A stretch of DNA of 38,692 nt from Desulfobacterales bacterium (GTDB lineage Bacteria > Desulfobacterota > DSM-4660 > Desulfatiglandales > Desulfatiglandaceae): assembly GCA_027027005.1 (NCBI GenBank), contig JALVMN010000159.1, positions 1 through 38,692 of the forward strand. Reading direction: 5' to 3'. The number at the start of each line of letters is the position of its first letter. The stretch's first letter is position 1. Below the pieces are notes generated by a model, which saw only the letters and a program-made list of their open reading frames with translations, was not told where the DNA came from and ran no database searches. Of the stretch, positions 27,158 to 36,640 are shown one piece after another. The position numbers and the translations under genes are program-made.

Positions 27158-27898
27158 CTAGACAAGTCTCTGCAATAGTTCTCTTGCCTTGTCCCTGATT
27201 TTCCTTATGGCCTTCTCCGGGAGGGAGCGCCTTTGGTAGCTTGATCGTTCCTGGGCAGTGACAAGTTCTGGGGCGAATCTGAGCTTCATCTTGATAACGG
27301 CCATGAAGTCGTCAGCCACAAATCTCTTGTAGATCCAAGAAAGGGGAAGGGGCCTGAACTCTCGTTCTGAAATGGAGGCCCCCCAGTCAACCAGGTATGG
27401 CTCATCTCCCGGGGCCACCAGGATATTTGGGGCCTTTTTCAGATCGCAGTGAGCCATGCCCCTGGCGTGGATGCTTGCTATCAACTCCTCCAGGCGATGG
27501 AAGAAATCAGAACCGAGTCTCCTCTTCTTGCCTTCCTCCTTTAAGGTGGGGGCATCCACATATTCCATGGCGATTGCCAGGGAGTCGATGACACCGTAGA
27601 ACCTGGGGATCCCCCTCAGCCCCTGGAGGCGGCAATAGGCCTTTGCCTCCCGCCAGACCAAAAACCTGCCGATGGTCTTGGCATAAAAGGCCCGGTTTCG
27701 GCTGAAGTCCTTTACCAGCACCTTTTTTCCATCGATTTCCATGAGCAGGATGGCAGGCCTGGTGTTTGAGGCATGGCGAAGCACCCTAACACAGTCCTGG
27801 TAGAGTCTGTCCAGCGTGAGAGCGGATAGGGTTTTTCTCTGGAGTGTGCCCAAGGATGCGGTTTCCTCAGTCTGAATGGTACTTGAAATAGGCAGCAC
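27158..27898 (-). CDS. RIO/InaA (LPS-kinase)-like protein kinase fold protein
   Basis: 'VLVKDFSRNRAFYAKTIGRFLVWREAKAYCRLQGLRGIPRFYGVID', 'IASIHARGMAHCDLKKAPNILVAPGDEPYLVDWGASI'. ORF track starts at 27955; GTG at 27898 with GAAGG upstream is a likelier start, overlapping the hypD end. Confidence 0.75.
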   Translation of the reverse strand: MLPISSTIQTEETASLGTLQRKTLSALTLDRLYQDCVRVLRHASNTRPAILLMEIDGKKVLVKDFSRNRAFYAKTIGRFLVWREAKAYCRLQGLRGIPRFYGVIDSLAIAMEYVDAPTLKEEGKKRRLGSDFFHRLEELIASIHARGMAHCDLKKAPNILVAPGDEPYLVDWGASISEREFRPLPLSWIYKRFVADDFMAVIKMKLRFAPELVTAQERSSYQRRSLPEKAIRKIRDKARELLQRLV

Positions 27899-28952
27899 AA
27901 GTGCCTTCGCTAGAGACCATGCATGCCCCCACTGGATTTGACGGGTTGCAGACACTTCGGAATAGCTTGCAATCAGGGGGCTTGCAGGCCCCTCTCAGGA
28001 TCTCTGCGCACCTGCACCCGGGCGGCTCCTGGGCAGGCGGAACCTCCAGGTCAAAACGCTTCCTGGCATCCAGCCCGGCATACTCTTGCCTGATCGCCAA
28101 TCCACTCATGGGGACCAAGCCCAGTCCCCGCCATGCGCTGTCGCAGGGCTCAAATACTTCATCCAAGAGCTTTAGGGCATTTGGGTTCCCTTCAGGCCTC
28201 ACCACCCTTACATATTGAATCCTGGCCTCGGGCCTGTTTTCCTGGATCAACTGGCACAGCATCAAGATCCCCTGAAGGATATCCACCGGCTCAAATCCCA
28301 CCACGACACAGGGAGTGCCGAACCTGGCCGCCACCTTTTCATACGGGGAGATCCCGATTATGGTGCTCACGTGACCAGGGGCAATAAAGCCGTCGATATG
28401 AAGCTCCCCGCCCTCCAGGAGGGCGTTCATGGCCGGAGGGAGCAACTTGTGGCAACTCAGTACTGAAAAATTACCTATGCCTTGAGCCTCTGCGCTCTTT
28501 ATGGCGGCAGCCACGGTGGGGGCCGTGGTCTCGAATCCCACGCCCAGAAAGACTACCTCTTTTGTGGGGTTATCCTGGGCAATTTTAAGGGCATCGAAGG
28601 TGGAATAGACCATGCGGATGTCAGCCCCCCGGGCGGATTCCTCCTGAAGTGAGGATTCACTTCCAGGGACCCTGATCATGTCTCCGAAAGTGGTAACTAT
28701 GACATTTCTTTGGCGGGCAAGTTTTATGGCCCGATCCAGTTCCTCTATTGCGGTCACACAGACCGGACAACCCGGCCCGGATACCAGTTCTATGGTATCG
28801 GGGATGAGAGACCTGATCCCGTGGCGAAATATTGCCATGGTATGGGTCCCACAAATCTCCATTAACCGAACCGGCCTTTGGTGTATCTCCTGTATTTTTT
28901 CAACCAGCGCCTTGGCAATTACAGGATCTCGATATTCATCCATGTGTTTCAT
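27867..28952 (-). CDS. hypD: Hydrogenase formation protein HypD
   Basis: 'RLMEICGTHTMAIFRHGIRSLIPDTIELVSGPGCPVCVTAIEELDRAI', 'FLGVGFETTAPTVAAAI', 'GFIAPGHVSTIIG', 'VSSEGTCAAYFKY'. Confidence 0.96.
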   Translation of the reverse strand: MKHMDEYRDPVIAKALVEKIQEIHQRPVRLMEICGTHTMAIFRHGIRSLIPDTIELVSGPGCPVCVTAIEELDRAIKLARQRNVIVTTFGDMIRVPGSESSLQEESARGADIRMVYSTFDALKIAQDNPTKEVVFLGVGFETTAPTVAAAIKSAEAQGIGNFSVLSCHKLLPPAMNALLEGGELHIDGFIAPGHVSTIIGISPYEKVAARFGTPCVVVGFEPVDILQGILMLCQLIQENRPEARIQYVRVVRPEGNPNALKLLDEVFEPCDSAWRGLGLVPMSGLAIRQEYAGLDARKRFDLEVPPAQEPPGCRCAEILRGACKPPDCKLFRSVCNPSNPVGACMVSSEGTCAAYFKYHSD

Positions 28953-31266
28953 CCCCAGGGCCCCCTTCCGAGAAATTTCCTTTCATACCACTTTTCCTCA
29001 AACCAGCACAGACCGCTTGCCCCAGTGAAAGCCCTCCGTCATTGGCAGGGACCACCTGGTGACTGTAAGTTTCAAGGCCATAAGAGGCCAACGTGCGGGT
29101 AAGCCCGCTCAAGAGGGTGGCGTTTTGAAAGCAACCCCCGCTCATTACCACCCTCTTTATCCCGGTGTGCTCGGAGATCTTGAGGGTTAAGTCGGCAAAA
29201 TGGCGTATCAGGGAATTGTGAAACTTGGAACTGATGCTCCCTTTGCTCTCACCTTCCAGGATATCGCCCACAACGGCCCTTATCATGGGCAGGGGGTCAA
29301 GCACCCAGCACCCGTCTTCTTGTTTTACCTCAAAGGGATAGCCCCCCTTTACCCTTTGGCTCTGGGCCATTTCCAGCTCCATTGCCGCCTGCCCCTCGTA
29401 GGCATTATGAAGTCTCAGGTTCAAGAGGGCTGCCACTGCATCAAAGAGCCTCCCGCAGCTGGAACTCAAGGGACTGCTTAGGCCGGTGGTGGCGGCACTC
29501 AATATCACCCTGGCCTCTTCCTGGTCTATTTTTTTCAACAAAGGGAGGGGAAGGCGAAACAGCTCAGGGCCGAAGGCCTGGTAAAGATAGATCAGGGCCA
29601 TGCGCCATGGAAACTTGGCTGCCAGGTCACCCCCAGGGAGGGGGATGTAGCGCAAGTGGCCAACCCGGGTGAACGAGACGAGATCTGCCACCAGGAATTC
29701 ACACCCCCATATCTTCCCGTCCGAGCCAAGGCCTGTCCCGTCCATGGCAAGGCCTATGACAGGGCCCTCCAGACCGTGCTCTGCCATGCATGAGACGATA
29801 TGGGCGTGGTGGTGCTGGACGGGCTCCAAGGGAAAACCAGTTTGTTCCGTGGCATAGCGGGTGCTGAGATAGTCGGGATGGAGGTCGTGGGCAAGCACCT
29901 GGGGCGTGATCTCGAGGATCCTTTGGAGATGCTTTATAGTCAAGAGGAAAAACTCGTAGGTCTCCAGGTTCTCCATGTCTCCTATGTGCTGACTGGGAAA
30001 GGCAAGCCCCCTCTTGGTAAGGCACACGGTATTTTTCAGTTCTGCGCCAACAGCCAGCACCTGGGGCATCTGGGCCGCATAGTCTGCCAAGAATACGGGC
30101 CTCGGCACATAGCCCCTGGAACGCCTTATGTGCCGCACCTTTCCATCTACCACCCTGGTTACGGAATCATCGCTCCGAAGATATATGTCACGGTCGTGGA
30201 CCAGGAAGAAATCTGCAATGTGGGAGAGATTCTTGAATGCCGCCTCGTTATGGATATTTATGGGCTCATCGCTCATGTTTCCGCTGGTCATTACCAGGAC
30301 ATCAGGGGAGTGCTCCAGCAGGAGATGGTGGAGGGGGGTGTAAGGGAGCATGACTCCCAGGTTCTTATTCCTGGGAGAGACCTGAGGGGAGAGGCCGTGG
30401 AAGCGCCGTTTTTTCAAGAGAACTATGGGCCGCTCAGGTGAGCTGAGCAGGGAGGCCTCGGCCTCATCCACATGGGCGAGGCCCTTGGCCTTATCCATGT
30501 CCTGGACCATCACGGCCAAGGGTTTTTCCTCCCTGTGCTTCCTCCTCCTGAGCCTGACCACTGCCTTGTGATTGCGTGCATCAACGGCCAGATGGAATCC
30601 TCCAAGCCCTTTTACGGCCAGGATGTAGCCCTGGGCCAATAATTGGCCCGCCTCGGATATGGGGTCCTCTGCCGGGATGAGTCGGCCCCTGCTGTCGTGA
30701 AGCGTGACCCTGGGGCCGCACTCCCAACACGCATTGGGTTGGGCGTGAAAGCGCCTGTTGGAAGGGTCATGGTATTCCTCCTGGCAGTCCTGGCACATGA
30801 GGAATTTCTTCATGGTGGTGGCGGCACGATCATAGGGGATGTCAATGATGATGGTATATCGGGGCCCGCAGTTGGTGCAGTTTATGAAAGGATAGCGGTA
30901 TCTCCGATCAGCAGGGTCCCTCATTTCCCTCAGGCAATCCTCGCACACGCTCACATCAGGCGAGATGAGGGTGGTGCGCTCGCCCCTGGAGTTACTCTTG
31001 AGTATGTGGAATCGGGTGTCACGTTTGGGAGGGATCTCTTCCCAATGGACCGAGGCGATATGGGCAAGAGGGGGGCTTTCTTCCACCAAGGCCTTGTAAA
31101 ACGACTGGATACTTCCCGGGCTTCCCTCAATTTCTATATCCACCCCCTCAGGGGTGTTGGCCACATGGCCCCCAAGACCTAGACGGGTTGCGATCTTGTA
31201 CACAAAGGGCCTGAAACCCACTCCCTGGACAATCCCTTTCACCCGGCCTCTGGCCCGCTTGATCAT
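28936..31266 (-). CDS. hypF: Carbamoyltransferase HypF
   Basis: Acylphosphatase domain 'RVKGIVQGVGFRPFVYKIA'; zinc fingers 'CEDCLREMRDPADRRYRYPFINCTNCGPRYTI', 'CQDCQEEYHDPSNRRFHAQPNACWECGP'; YrdC and Kae1-like domains 'HHHAHIVSCMAEHGL', 'LAMDGTGLGSDGKIWGCEFL'. Confidence 0.97.
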   Translation of the reverse strand: MIKRARGRVKGIVQGVGFRPFVYKIATRLGLGGHVANTPEGVDIEIEGSPGSIQSFYKALVEESPPLAHIASVHWEEIPPKRDTRFHILKSNSRGERTTLISPDVSVCEDCLREMRDPADRRYRYPFINCTNCGPRYTIIIDIPYDRAATTMKKFLMCQDCQEEYHDPSNRRFHAQPNACWECGPRVTLHDSRGRLIPAEDPISEAGQLLAQGYILAVKGLGGFHLAVDARNHKAVVRLRRRKHREEKPLAVMVQDMDKAKGLAHVDEAEASLLSSPERPIVLLKKRRFHGLSPQVSPRNKNLGVMLPYTPLHHLLLEHSPDVLVMTSGNMSDEPINIHNEAAFKNLSHIADFFLVHDRDIYLRSDDSVTRVVDGKVRHIRRSRGYVPRPVFLADYAAQMPQVLAVGAELKNTVCLTKRGLAFPSQHIGDMENLETYEFFLLTIKHLQRILEITPQVLAHDLHPDYLSTRYATEQTGFPLEPVQHHHAHIVSCMAEHGLEGPVIGLAMDGTGLGSDGKIWGCEFLVADLVSFTRVGHLRYIPLPGGDLAAKFPWRMALIYLYQAFGPELFRLPLPLLKKIDQEEARVILSAATTGLSSPLSSSCGRLFDAVAALLNLRLHNAYEGQAAMELEMAQSQRVKGGYPFEVKQEDGCWVLDPLPMIRAVVGDILEGESKGSISSKFHNSLIRHFADLTLKISEHTGIKRVVMSGGCFQNATLLSGLTRTLASYGLETYSHQVVPANDGGLSLGQAVCAGLRKSGMKGNFSEGGPGDETHG

Positions 31267-31934
31267 GATGCCTGGAACCCCGCCCTCCTCTGGGCCACAA
31301 ACTCTTTAAGCCACTGGAACCAGGCCTCCAAACCCTCGCCGCTCTTGCAGGAGACCTCAAAGATCTCCAGGTGTGGATTAATCCTTAGCGCCTCTTCCCT
31401 TATCCTTTCCACACTGCAGTCCACATGGGGAAGGAGGTCTATCTTGTTTATCAGGAGCACCTTAGACTCTCTAAACATCAAGGGGTACTTAGAGGGCTTG
31501 TCGTCCCCTTCTGTGACGCTGAGTATCATGGCCTTGAAGTCCTCTCCCACATGAAACTCTGCAGGACATACCAGGTTGCCCACATTTTCCACCATCAGGA
31601 GGTCCAACTGATCAAAATCAAATTGGTCAAAGGTGTCCCTGATCATGTTACCGTCCAGATGACATGCCCCACCGGTATTTATCTGCACAACAGGAATGCC
31701 CTTCCCGGCTATCCGCTCTGCATCTTTTGAAGATTGGATGTCGCCCTCGATCACCCCCATTTTTACTTCATCCTTTAGCCCCTCTATGGTTCTTTCCAGG
31801 AGCGAAGTCTTGCCGGCCCCAGGGGAACTCATGAGATTCATGACCACCACACCCTTTTGATCAAAGAGCTGGCGGTTTTGCTGGGCTATGCGTTCATTTG
31901 CCTCAAGGATGTTCTTTACCACTGAGATCTTCAT
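31263..31934 (-). CDS. hypB: Hydrogenase nickel incorporation GTPase HypB
   Basis: 'MNLMSSPGAGKTSLLERTIEGL', 'GVIEGDIQSSKDAERIAGKGIPVVQINTGGACHLDGNMI', 'LLMVENVGNLVCPAEFHVGE', 'INKIDLLPHV'. Confidence 0.97.
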   Translation of the reverse strand: MKISVVKNILEANERIAQQNRQLFDQKGVVVMNLMSSPGAGKTSLLERTIEGLKDEVKMGVIEGDIQSSKDAERIAGKGIPVVQINTGGACHLDGNMIRDTFDQFDFDQLDLLMVENVGNLVCPAEFHVGEDFKAMILSVTEGDDKPSKYPLMFRESKVLLINKIDLLPHVDCSVERIREEALRINPHLEIFEVSCKSGEGLEAWFQWLKEFVAQRRAGFQAS

Positions 31935-31992
31935 TAAACCTCTCCTCCTCTCATGGGATCTTGTCAGTTTTGTTCGGTCCGTTCACCAACCT

Positions 31993-32334
31993 TCAGTCCA
32001 CCTCAATCTCCACGATGGAAAGATCTTGACCTGATGTAACTTCTATGTCCGGGCTTCGGCAAGTCGGGCATACAAACACATAATCTTTAATCTCAAAGGC
32101 CTGGCTGCACGAACGGCACCTCCCCCTCAAAGGGATGACCTCCATTATGAGTCGTGCACCTTCCAGAGGAGTCCCGGTGGTAATGACCTGGAAGCAAAAC
32201 GAGAGGGAGTCAGGCACAATGGCAGACATCTTACCTATGTGAAGTGTGACAGATCTTAGGGTGGAGGCATTGTGTCTTGACATCTCCTCCTGGATGATCT
32301 CCACCAGGCTTTGGGCAATGGACATTTCGTGCAT
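31993..32334 (-). CDS. hypA: Hydrogenase maturation nickel chaperone HypA
   Basis: 'MHEMSIAQSLVEIIQEEM', zinc site 'CRSCSQAFEIKDYVFVCPTCRSPDIEVTSGQDLSIVEIEVD'. Confidence 0.96.
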   Translation of the reverse strand: MHEMSIAQSLVEIIQEEMSRHNASTLRSVTLHIGKMSAIVPDSLSFCFQVITTGTPLEGARLIMEVIPLRGRCRSCSQAFEIKDYVFVCPTCRSPDIEVTSGQDLSIVEIEVD

Positions 32335-32376
32335 CAGACATTCACTCCCTGATTGGCCTGGGCCGCGAGGTAGGAA

Positions 32377-33342
32377 TCATCCTTCCCTCAGGGCAATGAT
32401 GAGCGAGTTGGTCTTCTGTCTCGCATCATTGAATATTCCGGACAGATTCAGGGAGTGATTTGCAAAGATGCTTCCGGGGTCCCCATTGCATACAACCAAC
32501 GGTTCAAAATTGCAGCGGCTCAGGTCCTCCAGGATGATATCCACCAACTTAAGCGAGTTCTTGTCTTTCAATACCTCGATAAAATCCACCCGGATCGCCT
32601 TGAATGAGGAATACAGGGCATGGGCCACGCCTTGGGCGTAATAGAAGTTGTCATCTATCTTGTACCAGGGGATGTCCACCTTCACCTTTTCAGATTCAGG
32701 CCTTTGTTCTTTTTCATCCTGGGCGGTCACCATAAAGACGTCTCTAGGGGCATTGATGAGCCTGGTATTTACTCCCCCCATGAGAGATACATACTGACTC
32801 AGCAATTCGATGAGATTATCGGCCCTGGGGTAAAAAGAGGACATGCCCGACACCAGATTTTGGTAATAGGCCTCCAGGTCTTTATAGGCCTTTTTCCACT
32901 TGCTCTCAGCAGAGGGGAACCACCATTTGTATGGATCGTTGGCAAGCGCTGTGAATGCTCCTTCTGCCAGGGGATCAAGCTTGTCAGTGGTGCGCATGCG
33001 GGAGAGGTTGTCCCTCAACACCCGCACATTGTATCTCACCACCTCCAACTGACCCAACTGGAAATTAGGCGTGTTGTCCAAAAGCACGGTCGGCCAGAAG
33101 ATATCGTTGGGCAGCCAGTTCTCATACATTTGTTTTATCAGTGCCTGGTTTACTCTTACAAAGGCCGCACCCTTGACCTTTGGGTCATAATCAGATGGCT
33201 CCACAAAGTCGGGTTTCCTGGAATTGATATACATTACCACCAGGACCCAGCAAGTGAAAATCAATAGTGCCAAACCAACATAGACAGCAATCCTCTTTTT
33301 TTCTTTTTTCTCTTTGCCCTTTTTTCCAGCCATCTCAATCAC
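32377..33342 (-). CDS. DUF2333-like membrane-anchored protein of unknown function
   Basis: N-terminal TM 'IAVYVGLALLIFTCWVLVVMYI'; 'NDIFWPTVLLDNTPNFQLGQLEVVRYNVRVLRDNLSR' and 'FYPRADNLIELLSQY' resemble DUF2333 blocks as I recall them. Confidence 0.7.
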   Translation of the reverse strand: MIEMAGKKGKEKKEKKRIAVYVGLALLIFTCWVLVVMYINSRKPDFVEPSDYDPKVKGAAFVRVNQALIKQMYENWLPNDIFWPTVLLDNTPNFQLGQLEVVRYNVRVLRDNLSRMRTTDKLDPLAEGAFTALANDPYKWWFPSAESKWKKAYKDLEAYYQNLVSGMSSFYPRADNLIELLSQYVSLMGGVNTRLINAPRDVFMVTAQDEKEQRPESEKVKVDIPWYKIDDNFYYAQGVAHALYSSFKAIRVDFIEVLKDKNSLKLVDIILEDLSRCNFEPLVVCNGDPGSIFANHSLNLSGIFNDARQKTNSLIIALREG

Positions 33343-33481
33343 GCTCCTGTTCCGTTAAAGATTTACATCCAAGTATGATAACCAGAATATGCCGCTGCAA
33401 GATTGCTTAATTTAACACAACTTCCCTCCTCCTTTCCACCCGTTTAAGCGGGAAACTACGGGCAATGGCCCCAATATTGGG

Positions 33482-35080
33482 CTATTGAGAAACAGGTGGG
33501 GGCACCGAAGGAAAAAGGGAAGGGTCGGTATGAGGGATGAACTTTGCAGCGCTGAATAGATTCATGAATTCCTGATTGACGTTCAGCTCCAGGTATGTGA
33601 TCTGGTCCCGGACCCTTGTGGCCTGGTCCCTGGTGTCCTTTGAGCTCAAGGCCAGGGTGACGCCCTCAAGGGAGGTATTACCAAGGACCTGATACTTTTC
33701 TAGGGGTAGATCAGGAAGCATGCCAATGGTGATGGCTGATCTGGGGTTTATGTAAGACCCGAAGGTGCCTGCCACATAAAAGCGGCTTATATCTGCAAAA
33801 CCGATGCCCACCGTCTTGGTGAGTGTGGTGAGGATGGTATACATGGCAGCTTTGGAGCGGAGCAGTGAGTCGATGTCAGGCTGGCTAACCATTATGGGCT
33901 GTCCGGTTGCGCTCTCCTCTGCCTCCACCACCACAAGGTGAGGTAATCCGTCCACATGTATCAGCCTCGAACCACAGCGCGATGCCACGAACTTACCCCT
34001 CATATCCACCATGCCGGCAAGATATAGTTGAGCCACTAGGTCTATGAATCCGGAACCACATATCCCCTCAGGAGGTTTTTCATCAATGGTGTGGTACTTG
34101 ATGGTGGAGGTTGCAGGGTCGATCTCGATCCTGTCAATTGCCCCGGGGCCTGCCATCATGCCCATGGCCGCCACTCCTCCCTCAAGGGCCGGGCCAGCAG
34201 CTCCTGCACACCCCATGAGCCAGTCTCTGCAACCAATTACAACCTCAGCATTTGTCCCAACATCCACCAACAAGGAGATGTCATCGTTGCGTGCCATTCC
34301 AGAGGAAATGATTCCGGCTATGAGATCCCCCCCAAAGTAGCTTCCCACATTGGGAAAGACAAAGACCGGCGCCCTGGGATTGATTCCCAGGCCCAGAGCC
34401 CCGGCCTCAACCACCCCGGGCGTGTTTATCACCGGAATATACGGCTCTCTGCAAATCCAATAAGGGTCAAGGTTCAGAAAAAAGTGGGTCATGGTGGTGT
34501 TCCCTGCCACACAGGATGCCACGATCTCGTCTGGGTTCACATTTTGTTCAACACACAGCCTAGCAATTTGTTGATTGATTTCTCGAATCAGGATTCCATT
34601 CAACTCCTTAAGGCCTCCGGGCTGGGCAGCGTGGTGGATCCGTGTGAGGATGTCGGCGCCTAGCTCCACCTGGGGGTTCCGAAATGATATTTCCTCTAAA
34701 ACCTTTGCCTCTGTAAGGACCACGAGCCGGGCAACCACGGTGGAGCTTCCAAGGTCCATGGCTATACCGTGGGCTCGGTCGCCAACATCTGGAGAAAAGA
34801 TGTCTATAGTGTTCCAGGTGTGGCCATATTCGTAGATAGCCACGGAACAATCATAGTGGAGGTCCCGCAGCCTGTGCGGCAGGCTTCCGATAAGCGAGTA
34901 GGGAATTATTATCTTCTCGGTCCCAAGCTCCTTTTTTATGGCCCGGGCCAGCCGGTCTGCATCACCCGTATTGTCTTTCAAACTGGGAGGCTCCATCTTT
35001 ATACGAAGCCTTTTGACCCAGAGATTGTGCTGATCAGTATTGAAACTCTGTGTCATTTCGTCTTCCATGGATATTCTCAA
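33482..35080 (-). CDS. ASKHA-domain protein, RACo-like (DUF4445), without N-terminal ferredoxin domain
   Basis: 'GIAMDLGSSTVVARLVVL', 'NPQVELGADILTRIHHA', 'VASCVAGNTTMTHFFL', 'LLVDVGTNAEVVIG', 'GAAGPALEGGVAAMGMMAGPGAIDRIEI', 'EGICGSGFIDLVAQLYLAGMVD', 'FYVAGTFGSYINPRSAITIGMLP'. Confidence 0.85.
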   Translation of the reverse strand: MRISMEDEMTQSFNTDQHNLWVKRLRIKMEPPSLKDNTGDADRLARAIKKELGTEKIIIPYSLIGSLPHRLRDLHYDCSVAIYEYGHTWNTIDIFSPDVGDRAHGIAMDLGSSTVVARLVVLTEAKVLEEISFRNPQVELGADILTRIHHAAQPGGLKELNGILIREINQQIARLCVEQNVNPDEIVASCVAGNTTMTHFFLNLDPYWICREPYIPVINTPGVVEAGALGLGINPRAPVFVFPNVGSYFGGDLIAGIISSGMARNDDISLLVDVGTNAEVVIGCRDWLMGCAGAAGPALEGGVAAMGMMAGPGAIDRIEIDPATSTIKYHTIDEKPPEGICGSGFIDLVAQLYLAGMVDMRGKFVASRCGSRLIHVDGLPHLVVVEAEESATGQPIMVSQPDIDSLLRSKAAMYTILTTLTKTVGIGFADISRFYVAGTFGSYINPRSAITIGMLPDLPLEKYQVLGNTSLEGVTLALSSKDTRDQATRVRDQITYLELNVNQEFMNLFSAAKFIPHTDPSLFPSVPPPVSQ

Positions 35081-35093
35081 TGCTCTCCCCTTG

Positions 35094-35510
35094 CTACTCT
35101 CCTATTATCTTTATCAAGACCCTTTTTTTCCGCCTGCCGTCGAACTCACCGTAAAATATCTGCTCCCAAGGGCCCAGGTCCAGCTCGCCGTCTGTGATGG
35201 CCACCACGACCTCTCTGCCCATGATCTGGCGCTTCATGTGGGCATCTGCATTGTCCTCACCCACATTGTGGCGATACTGGGAGACCGGCTCATGGGGAGC
35301 CAGTTTCTCGAGCCACACCTTGTAGTCGTGGTGCAGCCCGGATTCGTCATCATTTATGAAGACCGAGGCCGTTATGTGCATGGCATTACAAAGCACAAGG
35401 CCTTCTTTAATGCCGCTTTCTTTGACGCATTGCTGCACCTGGGGCGTAATGTTTATGAAATCCATACGCGCGGGCACATTGAACCACAGCTCCTTTCTAA
35501 AGGACTTCAT
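35094..35510 (-). CDS. YjbQ/UPF0047 family protein (secondary thiamine-phosphate synthase-type)
   Basis: '[56 protein letters not shown]' and 'GRE...[35 protein letters not shown]'. Confidence 0.93.
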   Translation of the reverse strand: MKSFRKELWFNVPARMDFINITPQVQQCVKESGIKEGLVLCNAMHITASVFINDDESGLHHDYKVWLEKLAPHEPVSQYRHNVGEDNADAHMKRQIMGREVVVAITDGELDLGPWEQIFYGEFDGRRKKRVLIKIIGE

Positions 35511-35723
35511 ATTATTCCTCCTTGTCCTTCCATATATACGGAGGAAAAAAGCACTTTTGGAGGGCTAAGTCAATAATTAGCATGACTCTTTAGGTCAAGA
35601 TAATCTTAGAAAGCAGGGTTTTCATATGATAGGAGGGGAGTAGCCGGAACGCAGAGATAAATTGCTTGGAGGAATTTATGGCCAAGTCTTTCATAGCTTA
35701 TTTTACTGCATGGAGTACGGGTA

Positions 35724-36437
35724 TCAAGCTCCGGGGACGTACTGGGGATAAAGTTGTTTTGCACACTCGGGGCATATGCCGTGTGTAAATTCCACCTCAG
35801 AGCGATGTGTGATATATGCTTCCACATGGTGCCAGGAGCCTTTCTCATCCCTTATTTTTTTGCAGTTGGAGCATATGGGCAGGAGACCTCGCAGCGTTCG
35901 GTTTTCCCGAACAAGCCCGTGGATGAAATTATGAAGGAACACGGCTGCGACGGCGATTATGCCTATTGCCAGTAAGTTAGTAATAAAGTATTTGAAGGTC
36001 CATGGGAGCGCCATTTGAATCACAAAATGCTGGATCACTATCAGTCCAATTGTCAGAATATATCTTCTGGGAGAAATATTATGGAAAGGGGTTGTAAATA
36101 AAATGACCTGCAACAATCCAGTATAGTGCGGTGAGGCAAATCCCTCACCAGTCAAGTAGCATATGAGCGAGATACCCAAGGCAGCGGCTTCGAAGGCCGA
36201 CAGAATCAAGAAGAAGTGGAATCTTTCCTCAACCTTCCTGGCAAGGAGATAGACAAATACCAGGTATAAAGTGACACAGAGTCGGACCGCCAGCGTTTGG
36301 GCTCTGGACTCTGGAAAATATATCCAGTCCAACAGGTAGAACAAGGGATAGAGGATGATACCAAGCTTCAATACAAAAAGAAAAATGCTTAACTGCTCAC
36401 ACTTCTGACTCTTAATCCTCTCCATTTCTAACCTCAA
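35724..36437 (-). CDS. Multi-TM protein with C-terminal double-Cys-pair 'ICSNCKKIRDEKG...ICPECAKQLYP' module
   Basis: Several hydrophobic segments ('LSIFLFVLKLGIILYPLFYLLDWIYF', 'LAVRLCVTLYLVFVYLLA', 'FLILSAFEAAALGISLICYL', 'FITNLLAIGIIAVAAVFLHNFI'), then 'LLPICSNCKKIRDEKGSWHHVEAYITHRSEVEFTHGICPECAKQLYPQYVPGA'. Confidence 0.8.
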   Translation of the reverse strand: MRLEMERIKSQKCEQLSIFLFVLKLGIILYPLFYLLDWIYFPESRAQTLAVRLCVTLYLVFVYLLARKVEERFHFFLILSAFEAAALGISLICYLTGEGFASPHYTGLLQVILFTTPFHNISPRRYILTIGLIVIQHFVIQMALPWTFKYFITNLLAIGIIAVAAVFLHNFIHGLVRENRTLRGLLPICSNCKKIRDEKGSWHHVEAYITHRSEVEFTHGICPECAKQLYPQYVPGA

Positions 36438-36640
36438 TGTTCATTTGCTCATGTGCTTCTGAGTCGGATCTTGTCTCTCGGAGCAGGTATCTGTTCACAT
36501 ATAATATCTATTAATATCGTATCGTGCTGATTAGACTGAAGAATAAATTTGCCCGGGCGCAAGCTTGTGAGCCACCTACACAAGGTTGTCTTGGAATAAA
36601 TTTTCGTGAGCCAGCCCCCTGGGATACTACAAGGTGGAGA

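Noticed and set aside
29800-30441. 213-aa plus-strand ORF
   Set aside because: Antisense to hypF; no domain recognised.
33470-33481. CCCAATATTGGG palindrome right after the RACo-like stop
   Set aside because: Only 12 bp and no T-run on the relevant strand; too weak to call a terminator or operator.
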